Of a stretch of DNA of 64,000 bases, positions 36,024 through 47,289 are shown in pieces. The notes beneath the pieces are model-generated. The model ran no database searches and was not told the DNA's origin. It saw only the letters and a program-made list of their open reading frames with translations. Both the position numbers and the translations under genes were made by a program. The DNA lies in assembly GCA_025642075.2 (NCBI GenBank), contig JAODUO010001100.1:95001-159000 (forward strand), read 5' to 3'. The DNA comes from Ridgeia piscesae (Eukaryota > Annelida > Polychaeta > Sabellida > Siboglinidae). Position 1 is the first letter of the stretch, and the number at the start of each line of letters is the position of its first letter.

Positions 36024-36650
36024 TTGTTTTATGTACGATGTCTATGTGCGTGGCGTGTAGCACCGATTAGATTCAACAATGTCAGTCTATGTCCATTGAT
36101 TTTTATAACAAGTATATCAGGCCTGCTGCGTCCGCGCGTATTAAACCCGGGCAGTCGGCTTGGATGCGCTAACCACTACACTACCCGCGCCTCTCGTAGT
36201 GAATATTCAAATATAGGAGCAATTGGGGTGGGTTTGCATGGTAAACAAGTGCTCTAATTCTTGTCGGAAATGGCACACAATTTATATTCTTGTTCTCATT
36301 CAGAGTTCACTGTATATGTCGCATACCACCCTTCGATGAGTTGTCAATGTCTCAACCATTCCACCTGTGCCCGTGCAAATAGAAGTTTGGGCAGTATATA
36401 ATTTAACATTCGTACTACTGAGCTTCGCAACACTACACTCGACGACAGAAGTTCCGTTCAAACTGTTGGCACTCTACTTTCGTCGATCTGGAACTCTAAA
36501 GCGTGTTACCGGCGATGCCACGAGTGCTGTATGCAGTCTCCGCAAATATGTATATGAAGCACTACATGCCATTCAAAACTGTTTATGAACACACGAAATG
36601 ATTGTACGCAACGCAATGAAACAAGAGCTCTAGGCATACCTGTTGTTCTT
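36024..36650 (+). repeat. Diverged dispersed copy of the array unit
   Basis: Collinear with unit positions such as 14660-15250: gcaccgattagattcaaca, ttcttgtcggaaatggcac, atgccacgagtgctgtatg and gtacgcaacgcaatgaa, with substitutions throughout. It abuts the truncated 5' end of the LINE at 36013. It also carries about 30 extra bases (36160-36190) that the array units lack. Confidence 0.9.
36131..36191 (-). repeat. tRNA-like sequence inside the dispersed unit copy
   Basis: Minus strand: an A-box-like TAGTGTAGTGG within ggtagtgtagtggttagcgc and a decayed B box in gggtttaatacgcg at the right spacing. The corresponding site in the array units keeps only the decayed B-box side, so the array units seem to have lost the A box. 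Confidence 0.55.
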
Positions 36651-36964
36651 TGAACGTAATTTATCCAATTATTGTGTTACAACCCGACCTGGTGTTTTCT
36701 CCGACTTCGTAGTGCTGAGTATAACGATGGATAAGGATTCACGGTGAGCTATCACACCGCTTAATCGGCATGCACATCTCAACATAGCTAAATGTTAGCA
36801 AAACTCAACATCAGTTTCACAATGTCTGTCACGATGTAATTGTGGAGTCCTCATTTCGCCAATATGTATTATCCGGAGGTCTACACACGCTTCGTGCGAC
36901 TGAAGAACGGTTCGAATCAATAACAAAATAGGTACAATACTTCATCATTTTGTTTTACAGTTTT
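36651..36964. other. Unassigned sequence
   Basis: No feature recognised. Confidence 0.5.
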
Positions 36965-37201
36965 ATTACTTAACAAAATGATACATCGAATGACGAAAAA
37001 AGACACCGTCAGCAATCAACCAGTCGTTTAGATTAGATATGGAAAATATCACCTTAAATGACTGACAGATGAAGACGGCGGGTAAGCCATGGAAGGAATC
37101 TGCAAGCCGGCGAACCTCCAACCCCGTTCGGGGAGGAGGAAGTCTGATTTCCCAGTGCTTCAACAGCGAAAGGAGTTTACTCTCCTTCCGACCATGGTTA
37201 C
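36965..37201 (-). repeat. Conserved 3' block, copy 2
   Basis: Inverted mate of 371-611. Shares gtaaccatggtcgg, the short MVGRRVN frame and the KHWEI segment. In this copy a longer frame after KHWEIR remains open for 65 codons (to GVFFRHSMYHFVK). Confidence 0.65.
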
Positions 37202-37275
37202 CGAAAATAAATTACACCGATCTACACCCCCCCATAACACCCTAACATTTAACGTCCAAAAATTGTGAATAAAGT

Positions 37276-37559
37276 CAAAGCTTCGATGCCGCTTCATGAA
37301 ATAAACTTGAATCGATTCCGACGTCTCCTCCCTTGCGACCGACGTTCGCTAAGAAAGTATCTTCGAGTTCCAACCCGATGGCTGTGTCGCACGCGTTATA
37401 GAACTTGTAGGGTCGACTCCACATCTCGACGTCATCGCGGCCGTTTACTGCAACAACACTGAAGCGATTTAATAGTAAGGGTATTGATAAATAGCAGATA
37501 AAGGCGACGAGGAAGTAAACGACGATAACATTAACAAAACTCACCTGCCGCGGGTCCAT
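37276..37559 (-). CDS. Candidate two-exon gene, paralogue 2
   Basis: Minus strand: ATG at 37559 (MDPRQ) runs into a consensus donor cag/gtgagt at 37545/37544. A short intron of about 85-97 bases ends at cgcttcag or tgttgcag. The following exon contains GRDDVEMWSR and CDTAIGLELEDTFLANVG and stops at TGA 37275-37277. Joining MDPRQ to either acceptor does not give the open frame, so a non-coding first exon, another start or pseudogene status must be considered. The exon and the block downstream of it are shared with 136-611. Protein family not recognised. Confidence 0.35.
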
Positions 37560-37620
37560 TTCGCCTTCGATTATACCAGACGCGCTACTCGTTGTCTCGA
37601 CGTTAGGCGGAAATCGCAAT

Positions 37621-37665
37621 CACGTGACCACTAATTGTGAGAATCCGCAATTGCGCAGTGCGCAA
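37621..37665. promoter_or_regulatory. E-box and NRF1-like palindrome
   Basis: CACGTG (37621-37626) and TTGCGCAGTGCGCAA (37651-37665, 7-bp inverted halves) lie 60-110 bases upstream of the ATG of the candidate gene at 37559. Both are typical TATA-less promoter sites. Confidence 0.4.
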
Positions 37666-37761
37666 CTTCCTGGCAAAGCACTCACCATTACGCATGTGCC
37701 AAATCTTACATTTCCTGTGGGCGTGCGTTTGCGATCGCATGTTTCTGTGTGTATTCGTGTT

Positions 37762-39279
37762 CTTAGAAACACTAGCCTTTTACCGTTGAAGGTAGGCTTT
37801 TTGGACACTCTCCACCAGTGAAAATACAGACAGAAATACGAGTGTACGTGCGTGTGTATGAGAGAGTGCACGTGTTAGTACGCGCCCGCAAGGGTGTGTG
37901 CGTGTACATTCGAATAAAAACGGGGAGAAAATTGTTCTTCCTATCCTGAAAATTATCGTTCAGAACGTTTCCTGAAACTGACACAGCATATATAACATGC
38001 ACTGACAAAAGTGCCGTGGAAAATTCGTGAAACTAGACCACATTTGCTAAGAAACTACCGTCCTATCACCTTTTTTCTGCTAAAAACTAGAGAGTGATTG
38101 GTTGTGATGATAACACCAATTATAATTGCACCTGTATCTCTACTCCAAAAAGACGCACTGCCATCGCACTTAATTTAACAACTGCGATACGCCACTGGCT
38201 GGACAAAACTATCACTTTTATTCACAGAACAAATCAAGAAACAATACAACAAAACACCAGTTCTCACAGATGTTCAAACACCCTGCGTACTGCTGTTGCA
38301 TTTCGGAATTCTTTCGTCGGGTAATGGCACGTTAATATCGCTTTAGTCCTTTTCGCTCGTCGTAGTCAGTCAAAAGGGTGCAGCCATATGTCGGTGCTCC
38401 GTAAGTTTCTCGCGTCTAAGGAAACTTGGCAGTAAATCAAAGAAACGCTACTACGGTCGTCTAATGTACGGGAAATGTATTGTGACACGACACGGGCATT
38501 TCGTTACTGACACCAGCTGGCTCTATGTCATTTTCAAACATTTTTTATGACAGCGAATAATTATTCCAATATATGGCATTAAAAATCTCGGTATGGACAA
38601 GGTGAATTTAAAAGACATGTCACTGTCATCGTGTCGTGTGTACGCTGCGCTGGCGTTGTCGTGATCTGTCGGGGTGAAGTAATTCCGCTGTGACTCGTCG
38701 CTAATCGTTAGCGCAGCTTGTCGCGAGCCAGCTACGAAGGACGTTGCCACACTCTTGATCATTTCCTCGTCTCTTAGTATTTATTATCAGTTGTTTGTTT
38801 TGAAATAAAAATGTCTTTACATATTTCTTCTTCAAGTATTGTAGTTGTTTACATTGCATGTTCACATTGTACTTTACAAGCTAGCCTTATGGAAGTTATT
38901 TTATATTTAAGGGTTTTACTGTTTATTTTCACTTCTATTATATTTTCATGTATAACTTGTATGAAACTGATTTGACATGACTGTAAAAATTAAAAAAATA
39001 AAGTTATGTAGTTAAAATGAAAATAAACGTTTTAAATACATGTCATAATAATTAGCAACTGAGATTAATTAATTGCTACAATAAGATGTATGTAATAAAA
39101 ATGGAAATAATTTTATGTTTTAAATGCATGTGATAATAATTATTAGAACTGCATCGTAATCGAAACAATATCGTATTTTTTCTATTTACCCTCTTATTCT
39201 AATACAGGTTTTTCACCTAGATTCTAGCGATGCGGCAGAAAAACAGCGCGTGATGTTTTTATGTAGGTATTTATGTTTT
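37762..39279. other. Unassigned sequence
   Basis: No gene or repeat recognised. 38770-39200 is strongly AT-rich. Confidence 0.45.
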
Positions 39280-39690
39280 ACAAATTTCACCACCACCTCG
39301 TCACCATTGATTCTGAATACCTACCACAGCCAACAGAAACCAGATCAAACCACAGGAAGAACAACACACACACAGCTACAACATCCCCTACTGCAGGACA
39401 CAGTACAGACAGATGTCATTCTTCCTCCGGACCATCCCCGAATGGAACAGCCTGCCCCAGGAAATTGTGGCAGGCAAATCCCTGGACTGTTTCAAGTCCA
39501 GGCTTGCTGCCCACCTGTAACCAGACCGACCACCCTTCCCTTCCCCATCCCCTCTTATTTCTTATGTTTAATACCCCCCTCCCTCTACTATGCCACACAC
39601 CCTTTCACTACATTTCAGAAGTGTCTGCTGCAACCTCCACATATCAGCATAATCATCACAACATTGATGTTGGCTGATTAATAGAAGTAG
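39280..39690 (+). mobile_element. 3' end of a CR1/L2-type LINE
   Basis: A frame reading SYNIPYCRTQYRQMSFFLR, then TIPEWNSLPQEIVAGKSLD and FKSRLAAHL followed by TAA (about 39519) is the characteristic C-terminus of CR1/L2-type reverse transcriptases. Upstream HHHLVTIDSEYLPQ is in a neighbouring frame, so one shift exists near 39375. A pyrimidine-rich 3' UTR follows, ending in attaatagaagtagaagaag. Confidence 0.85.
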
Positions 39691-39855
39691 AAGAAGTGGT
39701 CAGTTCGCTCAGTTCACTTTGCGCGCGTTCCGGTTGGTTTTGTGTATTCCTTGATCCGACGACGCTCCCGCCTGCCAGGTCGCACTGCCAAATGCACGTG
39801 GCGCGTGTTTACTTCCAGCAACCAATCGCAACGCGGATAGCATTGCAAGCAGTAC

Positions 39856-40117
39856 CTTAACAACATTTTTATCCGGAAAGGCGAAGTCGCCGGCCGCGCG
39901 TACCCGTCAGCGCTGGCGTTGGTCGTGATCTGGAAGCGGACGGTCTTGATACAGGCCGGCGGTGTGGACTTGTACAAGACTGCCGTGTCACACGCCCCAG
40001 TCGCCGTCGGTGCCGCGATATTGCGCTCGGGCACTCCGGGCAGCATCTGCCACGTCGTGCTGTCGACGTAGTCCTCGCCCAGGCCACTGTCCTCCAGGTT
40101 CATGTAGAACCCGCCAC
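39856..40117 (-). CDS. GC-rich candidate host exon
   Basis: 262 nt between an acceptor (attgtccgttag) and donor (aag/gtactg), with one frame open throughout, phase 2 nt in and 2 nt out. Third codon positions are overwhelmingly G or C, unlike the AT-rich surroundings, which is strong evidence of selection on codons. Residues include GGGFYMNLEDSGLGEDYVD, WQMLPGVPERNIAAPT, GACDTAVLYKSTPPACIKT and VRFQITTNASADGYARP. Two Cys and a beta-rich look suggest an extracellular domain, but I do not recognise the family. This is the best host-gene candidate in the window. Confidence 0.6.
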
Positions 40118-40192
40118 CTAACGGACAATATACCAATCATAACATCACAATTATCACTTGTACAATGTCAATGTATACTAAAGGGTCTGTGA

Positions 40193-40196
<4 letters not shown>

Positions 40197-40250
<54 letters not shown>

Positions 40251-40490
40251 TGTGGGTGGTGGTGTGCGTGGTGGTGGTGCGCTGCGTGATGTGTGTGGTG
40301 TGTGCGGGTGTGGTGGGTGGGTGCGTGCCTGCGTTGCGTGATTGCGTGCGCGCGCGCGTGTGTGTATTTTGTGCTGTGTTTTGTGTGTTGTTGTTTGTTG
40401 GGAGGGTGCAAATGTGTGTGTTTGCATGTATGTTGATGTGTGCGTGCGTGTGTGTGCGTATGTGCGTGAGTGCGTTTGTGATCTTGTCCG
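40197..40490 (+). repeat. (GT)n and degenerate GTGCGTG tract
   Basis: Pure GT (40197-40248) followed by about 240 bases of imperfect GT-rich sequence. It lies in the putative intron upstream of the exon at 40117. Confidence 0.95.
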
Positions 40491-40556
40491 AGTACGTATT
40501 CTACTCCGCCACTGCCCATGTAGTCTATGTCTGGCATAGTCATAGCATAGCCATAC

Positions 40557-40593
40557 CTTGATATTTTGTCGTACCATGTAACCATGGCATTAG
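40557..40593 (-). other. Possible upstream mini-exon
   Basis: 37 nt between acceptor ggcgcttattcag and donor caag/gtatgg. Phase 1 out would join it correctly to the exon at 40117. The longer frame around it (NAMVTWYDKISRYGYAM) superficially recalls CAP-domain WYDE motifs, but the rest of that domain is absent. Confidence 0.25.
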
Positions 40594-40695
40594 CTGAATA
40601 AGCGCCAAGGTTGGAGGTAAACAATAACATAAATTGAATAAAAACAACAGTACTATCAACGACGTTTACTCATATGCCTATATATACACACACAC

Positions 40696-40698
<3 letters not shown>

Positions 40699-40738
<40 letters not shown>
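40699..40738. repeat. (TA)n microsatellite
   Basis: Pure TA following a short CACACA run. Confidence 0.97.
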
Positions 40739-41438
40739 GTGATTATAGCTGAGCAATTCTTGTATATATACTATACCTATCTGCCGATGAGTAACATGTC
40801 TGTGCATAGTACTACAAGCCTATAGCCTTATATTTTTCACCATGTAACTGTTAGCAAAACGTCCATTGGCGTTTGCTGCGTATAAAAATAAATGTAAAAT
40901 CATCAATGTCCAGCGAAACAACAAAGCATTTTCCATATAAATGCCACGAGTTGTTCGTTAACTTTCCTGTGATGAGTTTCTTAAAATATCGTTCAATGCA
41001 ATAAAATATTGCGTTTTTTTTTTTAATCACTGTCACGGATTATGGCGCACAACTGTCACGTGATTTACGCTTGCTATCAAAATATGCCTCAAAACTTGTT
41101 TGCCTCGTGTAAATTTGCGACAAATAACTTTGCTGATAGGTTATATACATCGTAATGAACAATCCGTAGTATTTATACCATAAATGCTTTGTCTTTTCGC
41201 TGCACATTGATGATTTTACATATATCGCGCATGCGCAGAAACGTCAATCGGAACGTTTATAACGCCGGAAAAATGTAAGCGCTACAACGTTCTAATTTAG
41301 AAAGGGTTTTTAACACTATTTTACCCTCTCATCAAACATATGCCTGCCACAATGGTACTATTTTACTGCATTTCATTAACCTAGAATTTCCACACGTATG
41401 GTAGCACTATTTAAAACTATGGTAGCACTATTTAAAAC

Positions 41439-41442
<4 letters not shown>
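40739..41442. other. Unassigned sequence
   Basis: No feature recognised. Confidence 0.5.
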
Positions 41443-41473
<31 letters not shown>

Positions 41474-41545
41474 ATATATATATATTTTGCTTGGTTGTCG
41501 AGTGGGCCATCCAATGCAAAATCCTGGCTACGCCACTGTTGGCAG
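41443..41545 (+). repeat. (TA)n and short dispersed element S, copy 3
   Basis: TA tract to 41486, then ttgcttggttgtcgagtgg ... ccaatgcaaaatcctggct and acgccactg, related to 25647 and 31418. Confidence 0.7.
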
Positions 41546-41801
41546 TATTTTAAATACATCAGAAATCACGTATTCGGTATGGTTTGGTCGTCAACGTTCA
41601 GACATTTAACGCAGGGGAGATATATCGGTACCGTTGCACCATATATCGTCACCAACTGATAGCCATTTGGTTCGCGGTGATCTGACCCAACGCGGTACGC
41701 ATAATATTCTTGAAGCTTATGAGATTGTTTGGTTTAAACCCTATGGTTTAATTGCCAGCAACAAATTCCAAATTTCCCTGCTTATTGTCAAAGCCGAATT
41801 C

Positions 41802-42414
41802 TAATAAAGCAACGCGACGTCTATTTATAGCGGCCACACGTGCCATATTAGCTAATTCTTGACACCAGGTTGACACGTGTGTGTCTTCGCTGGGTCACTG
41901 TACAGATTAATTAAATAAAACCTATTTAATAATGCAACGGCAAGTCTATTTATAGCCACCGCACGTGCCATATTACATAATTCATGACACCAGGTTGACA
42001 CGTGTGTGTCTTCGCTGGGTCACTGTACAGATTAATTAAATAAAACCTGTCTAATAATGCAACGGCAAGTCTATTTATAGCTACCGCACGTGCCACATTA
42101 CACAATTCATTGCCCTAGGCTGACATTTAAGTGCCTCTACTGGGTCACTGTACACACTAATTAAATAAACCCTGTCTCGTAACACAACATGAACATATGA
42201 AATAGCCAGCCAAGACTTGTCAATGTTTGTCAAAATAAATCAGTTCTTCAAACAATACCTGAACACGAAATCTTAATATATTATGTTATGACTGAGTGCA
42301 TTATGATTATTTCAAGCCATGTAACTTCGTGCACAGAGAGCAAAACGTAGTTGAAGCAATATTTTGCATGTCATTACTTATCGTTAAGTGGACACGTTAC
42401 ATTTCATTATTATT
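41802..42414 (+). repeat. Dispersed repeat R1, copy 2, with internal triplication
   Basis: Same sequence as 6289-6705, but a segment of about 120 bases (tatttatagccaccgcacg ... attaattaaataaaacct) is present three times (about 41815-41935, 41940-42055, 42058-42170). The last copy carries the cctaggctgacatttaagtg variant also found in copy 1. It then continues identically to the end. Confidence 0.88.
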
Positions 42415-42423
42415 TTGAAGTTT

Positions 42424-42648
42424 GCCAAACGTCGATCAGACAGATAACGCTATTGATGACGTTCCCCAGAGACCGACGACGATAGAGGTGTCGCCAATGT
42501 CGCCTGAAGTATACCCTGAGCGGTCAACTCTCCCCACTCCGATTCACCTGGTGGCACCATGACCAAGGCGGAATCGAAACGACTTCAATCGGAGCGCGGA
42601 CGATCGGAAGAGGCTAAATTTGAGGAGTATAAGACACGACATCTTGAA
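42424..42648 (+). CDS. Short open region preceding a minisatellite, possible exon
   Basis: One frame (NVDQTDNAIDDVPQRPTTIE ... PEVYPERSTLPTPIHLVAP) runs to a TGA at 42560. The adjoining frame after that stop contains MTKAESKRLQSERGRSEEAK and TRHLELTTQV. The second part is charged and helix-prone. A possible donor CAG/GTCACT lies where the minisatellite begins. Not recognised; could be a fragment of a host exon. Confidence 0.25.
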
Positions 42649-43685
42649 CTGACCACTCAGGTCACTATTACTATAAGGTCCCCAACCTCTTGAATTGACC
42701 ACTCAGGTCACCTATTACTATAAGCTCCCCAACCTCTTGAATTGACCAGTCAGGTCACTTACTACTATAAGCTCCCCGACCCCTTGAACTGACCACTCAG
42801 GTCACCTATTACTATAAGCTACCCAACTTCTTGAATTGACCACTCAGGTCACATATTACTGTGGGTCCCCTGACCTCTTGAATTGACCACTCAGGTCACC
42901 TATTACTATAAGCTCCCCAAATTCTTGAATTGACCACTCAGGTCACCTATTACTGTAAGTCCCCTGACTTCTTGAACTGACCACTCAGGTCACCTATTAC
43001 TATAAGCCCCCCAACCTCTTGAACTGACCTCTCAGGTCACCTATTACTATAAGCCCCCCAACCTCTTGAATTGACCACTCAGGTAACCTATTACTATAAA
43101 CTCCCCAACCTCTTGAATTAAACCAGTCAGGTCACCTATTACTATAAGTCCCCCTGACCTCTTGAACTGACCACTCAGGTCACCTATTAATATAAGCCCC
43201 CCGACCTCTTGAACATGCCACTTATGTCATGTATTACTATGAGCCCCCCTTGATCTTTTGAACTGACCACTCAGGAACCTATTACTATAAACTCCCCAAC
43301 CTCTTGAATTAAACCAGTTAGGTCACATATTACTATAAGCTCCCCTTGACCTCTTGATCTGACCATTCAGGTCACCTATTATTATAAGCCCCCTGACCTC
43401 TTGAAATGACCACTCAGGTCATCTATTACTATAAGCCCCCTGACCTCTTGAAATGACAACTCAGGTTGCCTATTACTATAAGTCCCCCAACCTCTTGAAC
43501 TTACCACTCAGGTCACGTATTACTATAAGCCCCGACCTCTCGAACTGACCACTCAGGTCACCTATTACTATAAGCGCCCCGACCTCTTGAATTGACCAGT
43601 CAGGTCACCTAGTACTATAAGTCCCCTGACCTCTTGAACTGACCACTCAGGTCACATAGTACTATAAGCCCCACGACCTCTTAAT
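42641..43685 (+). repeat. Minisatellite of about 46 bp, roughly 22 copies
   Basis: Unit: cttgaactgaccactcaggt, cacctattactataagc, cccccgacct. Copies vary by substitution and 1-3 base indels. The first unit is continuous with the open region before it. Confidence 0.95.
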
Positions 43686-43779
43686 ATTATACCTGTTTAT
43701 TACTAGTTATTGTTATTATATATTTGTTGCTGCAGTTTAGTTTATTATGCTCGTAATTACGCTGTGCCAAATGTAAGGC

Positions 43780-44217
43780 CAGCCAGTCAGCCAGTCAACT
43801 AGTCAGCCAGTCAGCCAGTCAGCCAGTCAGCCAGTCAGCCAGTCAGCCAGTCAGCCAGTCAGCCAGTCAGTCAGCCAGTCAGCCAGTCAGCCAGTCAGCC
43901 AGAGTCAGCCAGTCAGCTCAGCCAGTCAGCCAGTCAGCCAGTCAGCCAGCCAGTCAGCCAGTCACAGTCAGCCAGTCAGCCAGTCAGCCAGTCAGCCAGT
44001 CAGTCCAGTCAGCCAGTCAGCCAGTCAGCCAGTCAGCCAGTCACTAGTCAGCCAGTCAGCCAGTCAGCCAGTCAGCCAGTCAGTCCAGCCAGTCAGCCAG
44101 TCAGCCAGTCAGCCAGTCAGCCAGTCAGCCAGTCAGCCAGTCAGCCAGTCAGCCAGTCAGCCAGTCAGCCAGTCAGCCAGTCAGCCAGTCAGCCAGTCAG
44201 CCAGTCAGCCAGTCAGC
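43780..44217 (+). repeat. 8-bp minisatellite (GCCAGTCA)n
   Basis: About 53 copies of gccagtca with a few interruptions (agagtcagcc, gctcagcc, actagtca). Confidence 0.97.
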
Positions 44218-44454
44218 TCTCATTACTATACGTGCTCTTTAAAGTTCTTTGCTGTATTACTCACATGGTTTCTTTTCTTTTACTATGTCATCTTATTTAC
44301 CGACTTACACAACATACATTCTGTATGGGTTTACTTACACAATGTATATGCTATACATGTCGACGAACCTTGAAGTATGGAATTTCGAACATTATTGTAC
44401 TGTATATGTAAATGACCGATACTATTAACATTAGCCGGATCCAAACAAACAAGA

Positions 44455-44960
44455 AATTTAATTTAACAACATTATACAGTTAAACCAAACAGTGAAACCA
44501 AAATGTACAATGACTCTTCTAAAGAAATTAGAAATCTTACAAAAACGTGCATTAAGAATAATTAATATGAAAGAAAGGACATAGAGTCATATGAACCCTT
44601 TATTTAAGTCTAAACAAAAATTGAAAATCGTAGATGTATTTAAACTACAGGCTTCATTATTTATGTATGACTTTGATCATAATTTATTACCTAAGTCATT
44701 TAGAAATGTTGTAATAAATATTTTTTACCACAGATAAAATAATAACCAGACAATTGAAGCTTTTTGTTCAAGAGAAATTCAGAACTAACTTTTCTTCGAA
44801 GTTACCTAGACATAATTTTACAAGAATGTGGAACAAAATAAATGAACAAATAAGAAATGTTAATCACAGGGCGAAGTTTAAACAAATGTGTTTTCTACTT
44901 AAATACTTACCAAAGTCAAGTGATATGTTTAAACCCTAGATGTCAAGAATGCAACTATGT
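44455..44960 (+). mobile_element. Decayed C-terminal fragment of a CR1/L2-type LINE
   Basis: Frames with LQKRALRIIN, then HMNPLFKSKQKLKIVDVFKL and QASLFMYDF (through stops), then LFVQEKFRTNFSSKLPRHNF and MWNKINEQIRNVNHRAKFK reproduce the LQxRAxRII ... PLF..LKIL.L..L..F .. RTN ... P..WN.LP..I+... pattern of the region after RT. AT-rich, several stops. Confidence 0.65.
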
Positions 44961-45826
44961 TGCTACTTACCACAGTGTTTAATTCTTATAGGTAGCCCAA
45001 GTTAAGTAAAACCATGTTTGAATTTATCACGCTCATCCTTGCTTTCTTACACTTCTTACATCATTTTACTCATCTATATTCAATTTTGTTGGATTGTTGT
45101 CAAATATCACCAGCAACAATAACAAACTACTTACTTTATATATCCATTTTTCGTAGTAGACTTGGTGATGTCTGACAATATGCTTAATTTGATCTTGACA
45201 ATACTTTTGTTGTATTTTGTTGTAAAACTACAAATGTGTATATATGTGACCCACCAAGCCAAAACATTACGGCACTGATTTTGTTTCAAAAATGACTCTC
45301 CAGCGGCAATGGTTCCCAAATAGTGTGATCTAACATATGTAAGTTGTCTAAATGTCATGATCAATGTTTAAATGTGTTTATCTGTGTGTGTTGTGACACC
45401 TATCAAACGTGATAATGAGTGTGATTGTTTTAGACACAAACAATTACCCAGTTTCTCTTCAAAATTAATCCAAGCAAATTGTCTCAGATGGCACTATGTT
45501 TGGTACCACTAGAAAGCTGGATTTCTATTCTAAACACTCACATCATTTTCATTAGACTTTCCATAAATTTGCATATTAATGGGGCTTTTGGGAAGACTAA
45601 GCATCACCTCATGACCAGAAATCAGCTCTCTGATTGGCCAGCTGTGATCTACGGTCTTCCGGTCTTTTGTTTATGCATGTTTTCCCTTGACAATTCACTG
45701 CTAAAACGAACTATTTCAGTATTGTGATATGAATTAGAGCAAGGATATCATTGTCTCTTATCTTCTAAATGAAACTGCTCACTGTGGCCTGAGTGATAAG
45801 AGTCTTAGAGGTGCACTCCATTTAAA
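44961..45826. other. Unassigned sequence
   Basis: Nothing recognised up to the border of the DIRS element. Confidence 0.5.
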
Positions 45827-46191
45827 TCTATATTTTTAGAATTAAAATATGTATTTATAAGTAACATACTTACCTAGCTCCGTCGCTTCACAAGGTGCAA
45901 TAGACTTGGCCGTGCCCAGGTTGCTCGCCATAATTAATAAAATGAAAAAATGACCTATCCCCACAGCTCCCACCACCCCATCCAATCACTGAGTCTCTTC
46001 TCTTCGCACTTGGCAAAAAGGCTCATACTGTGATAGGTAATCTCCCTATAGCGGGGAAGGAGGGAGGGTGATATGGTGAAGCGACGGAGCCAGGTAAGTA
46101 TGTTACTTATAAATACATATTTTAATTCTAAAAATATAGAATTTATTGCCTAACATAGACTTAGCCTGGCTCCGTCGCTTCACAAGGTGCA
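45827..46191 (-). repeat. DIRS right-end inverted repeat structure
   Basis: Arms 45827-45891 and 46076-46140 are complementary over 65 bases with one mismatch, around a 184-base loop. A third copy of the inner part (gctccgtcgcttcacaaggt) lies at 46165-46191 in the same orientation as the left arm. This resembles the right ITR plus internal complementary region of DIRS elements. Each arm contains the consensus donor ag/gtaagtat. The last codons of the recombinase frame (SAPCEATEPG, TAA 46161-46163) lie inside the third copy. Confidence 0.85.
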
Positions 46192-47289
46192 GAATCTAGG
46201 TGAATGGATGGTGGCATATAGACAATGTTACCTCTAATGATCTCTAATGTTGGGTGCAGAATTGATTCTGCAGCCACTACCGGTCCTAGTTGAATGAGAT
46301 CGGCAGAATAGAGAAATAGATCCTTGAGATAAGGAAGTTATGACAGGTGTTATGACAGCACCAGGTATCAGCTCGCAGAATCTGTTCCATGGAGGCATGT
46401 CTGTGGAATGCGAGCGATGCAGCCATGGATCGTACCTGCTGCGCCTTAACCTTATGGGAATTAAGGAGAGGTGTAGCAGAATTTGTGTAGCACTCCAGAA
46501 TCGTATCGGGATCCACCTGGAGATTGTGGATGGTACAATGTCTCGTTTATGCCCTGGTTTGAACGACACAAAGAGGAGGCACTTGTGCTACCTCCAAGGC
46601 ATGAACCTTTCTAGGTAGAATCTTAGTGCCCAAATTGGGAACACGAGTCGGTCTTTAGCCATGCCATTGCTCAAATAATGGCTAAGTGTTGGAATTGTGC
46701 ATGAAAGCACGCATTTCGGGCCCTTGCCCAACACTTGCGTCTTTGATATGAATGACAGGTCCGTTGTAGTCGGGCATGTTCAAAGGCATGGATTTCACCC
46801 CGAAGTTTGCCAGAAGCAAGCGTGATGAGGAAATCTGTCTTCCGTGTAAGCAGCTGATCCGATGTTTGGTCTAGTGGTTCGAAAGGTGGTTTTGTTTATG
46901 CTGACAAAACTAAGGCGAGATTCTACTCTGGAAATGACGTTGATGGTGCCCAATTCCACTTCCATATTTTGAAGTAGCGACTTCAGTGCAGGATTCCTCC
47001 CTACTTCCGCACCGGAAGTGGCAAGAAGTGTGTTGATGATTGCCATGTAATAGCCTGCAATGGTCGAGATGGCTAAATGTTTCTCCGTGTGAAGGTGGAG
47101 TAGAAAATCCGACACTACACTCTCAGTAGCCAAGAGTGGATTAATGTGTTGTATGTTACACCAAGAAATGAAGATCCTCCACTTGTACTCACAGATCACC
47201 AGAGTAGACTCTCGCTGGGGTCTACTCACATGGGAGGCAACGTCGACCGAAATGTCTCTGCTGCAGAGGGTATCCCAGATACCCTCCAC
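46161..47289 (-). pseudogene. DIRS tyrosine recombinase
   Basis: N-terminal SAM-like region: STLVICEYKWRIFISWC, VVSDFLLHLHTEKHLAISTI, AGYYMAIINTLLA. Catalytic region in other frames: CVSFKPGHKRDIVPSTISRW-type segment, VKAQQVRSMAASLAFHRHA (containing the conserved arginine) and WCCHNTCHNFLIS. In related elements the last motif reads TFTSFYLRD; the nucleophilic tyrosine is not visible here, so the enzyme would be inactive even apart from the frameshifts near 46800 and 46520. Would act in integrating circular cDNA. Confidence 0.85.

Noticed and set aside
40557..40630. CAP/SCP-domain exon from the words NAMVTWYDKISRY
   Set aside because: Only the WYD-like word fits; the domain's following conserved segments are absent and the reading frame does not splice into the next exon in phase.
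43780..44217. CRISPR-like array
   Set aside because: Direct 8-bp tandem repeat without unique spacers, in an animal genome.
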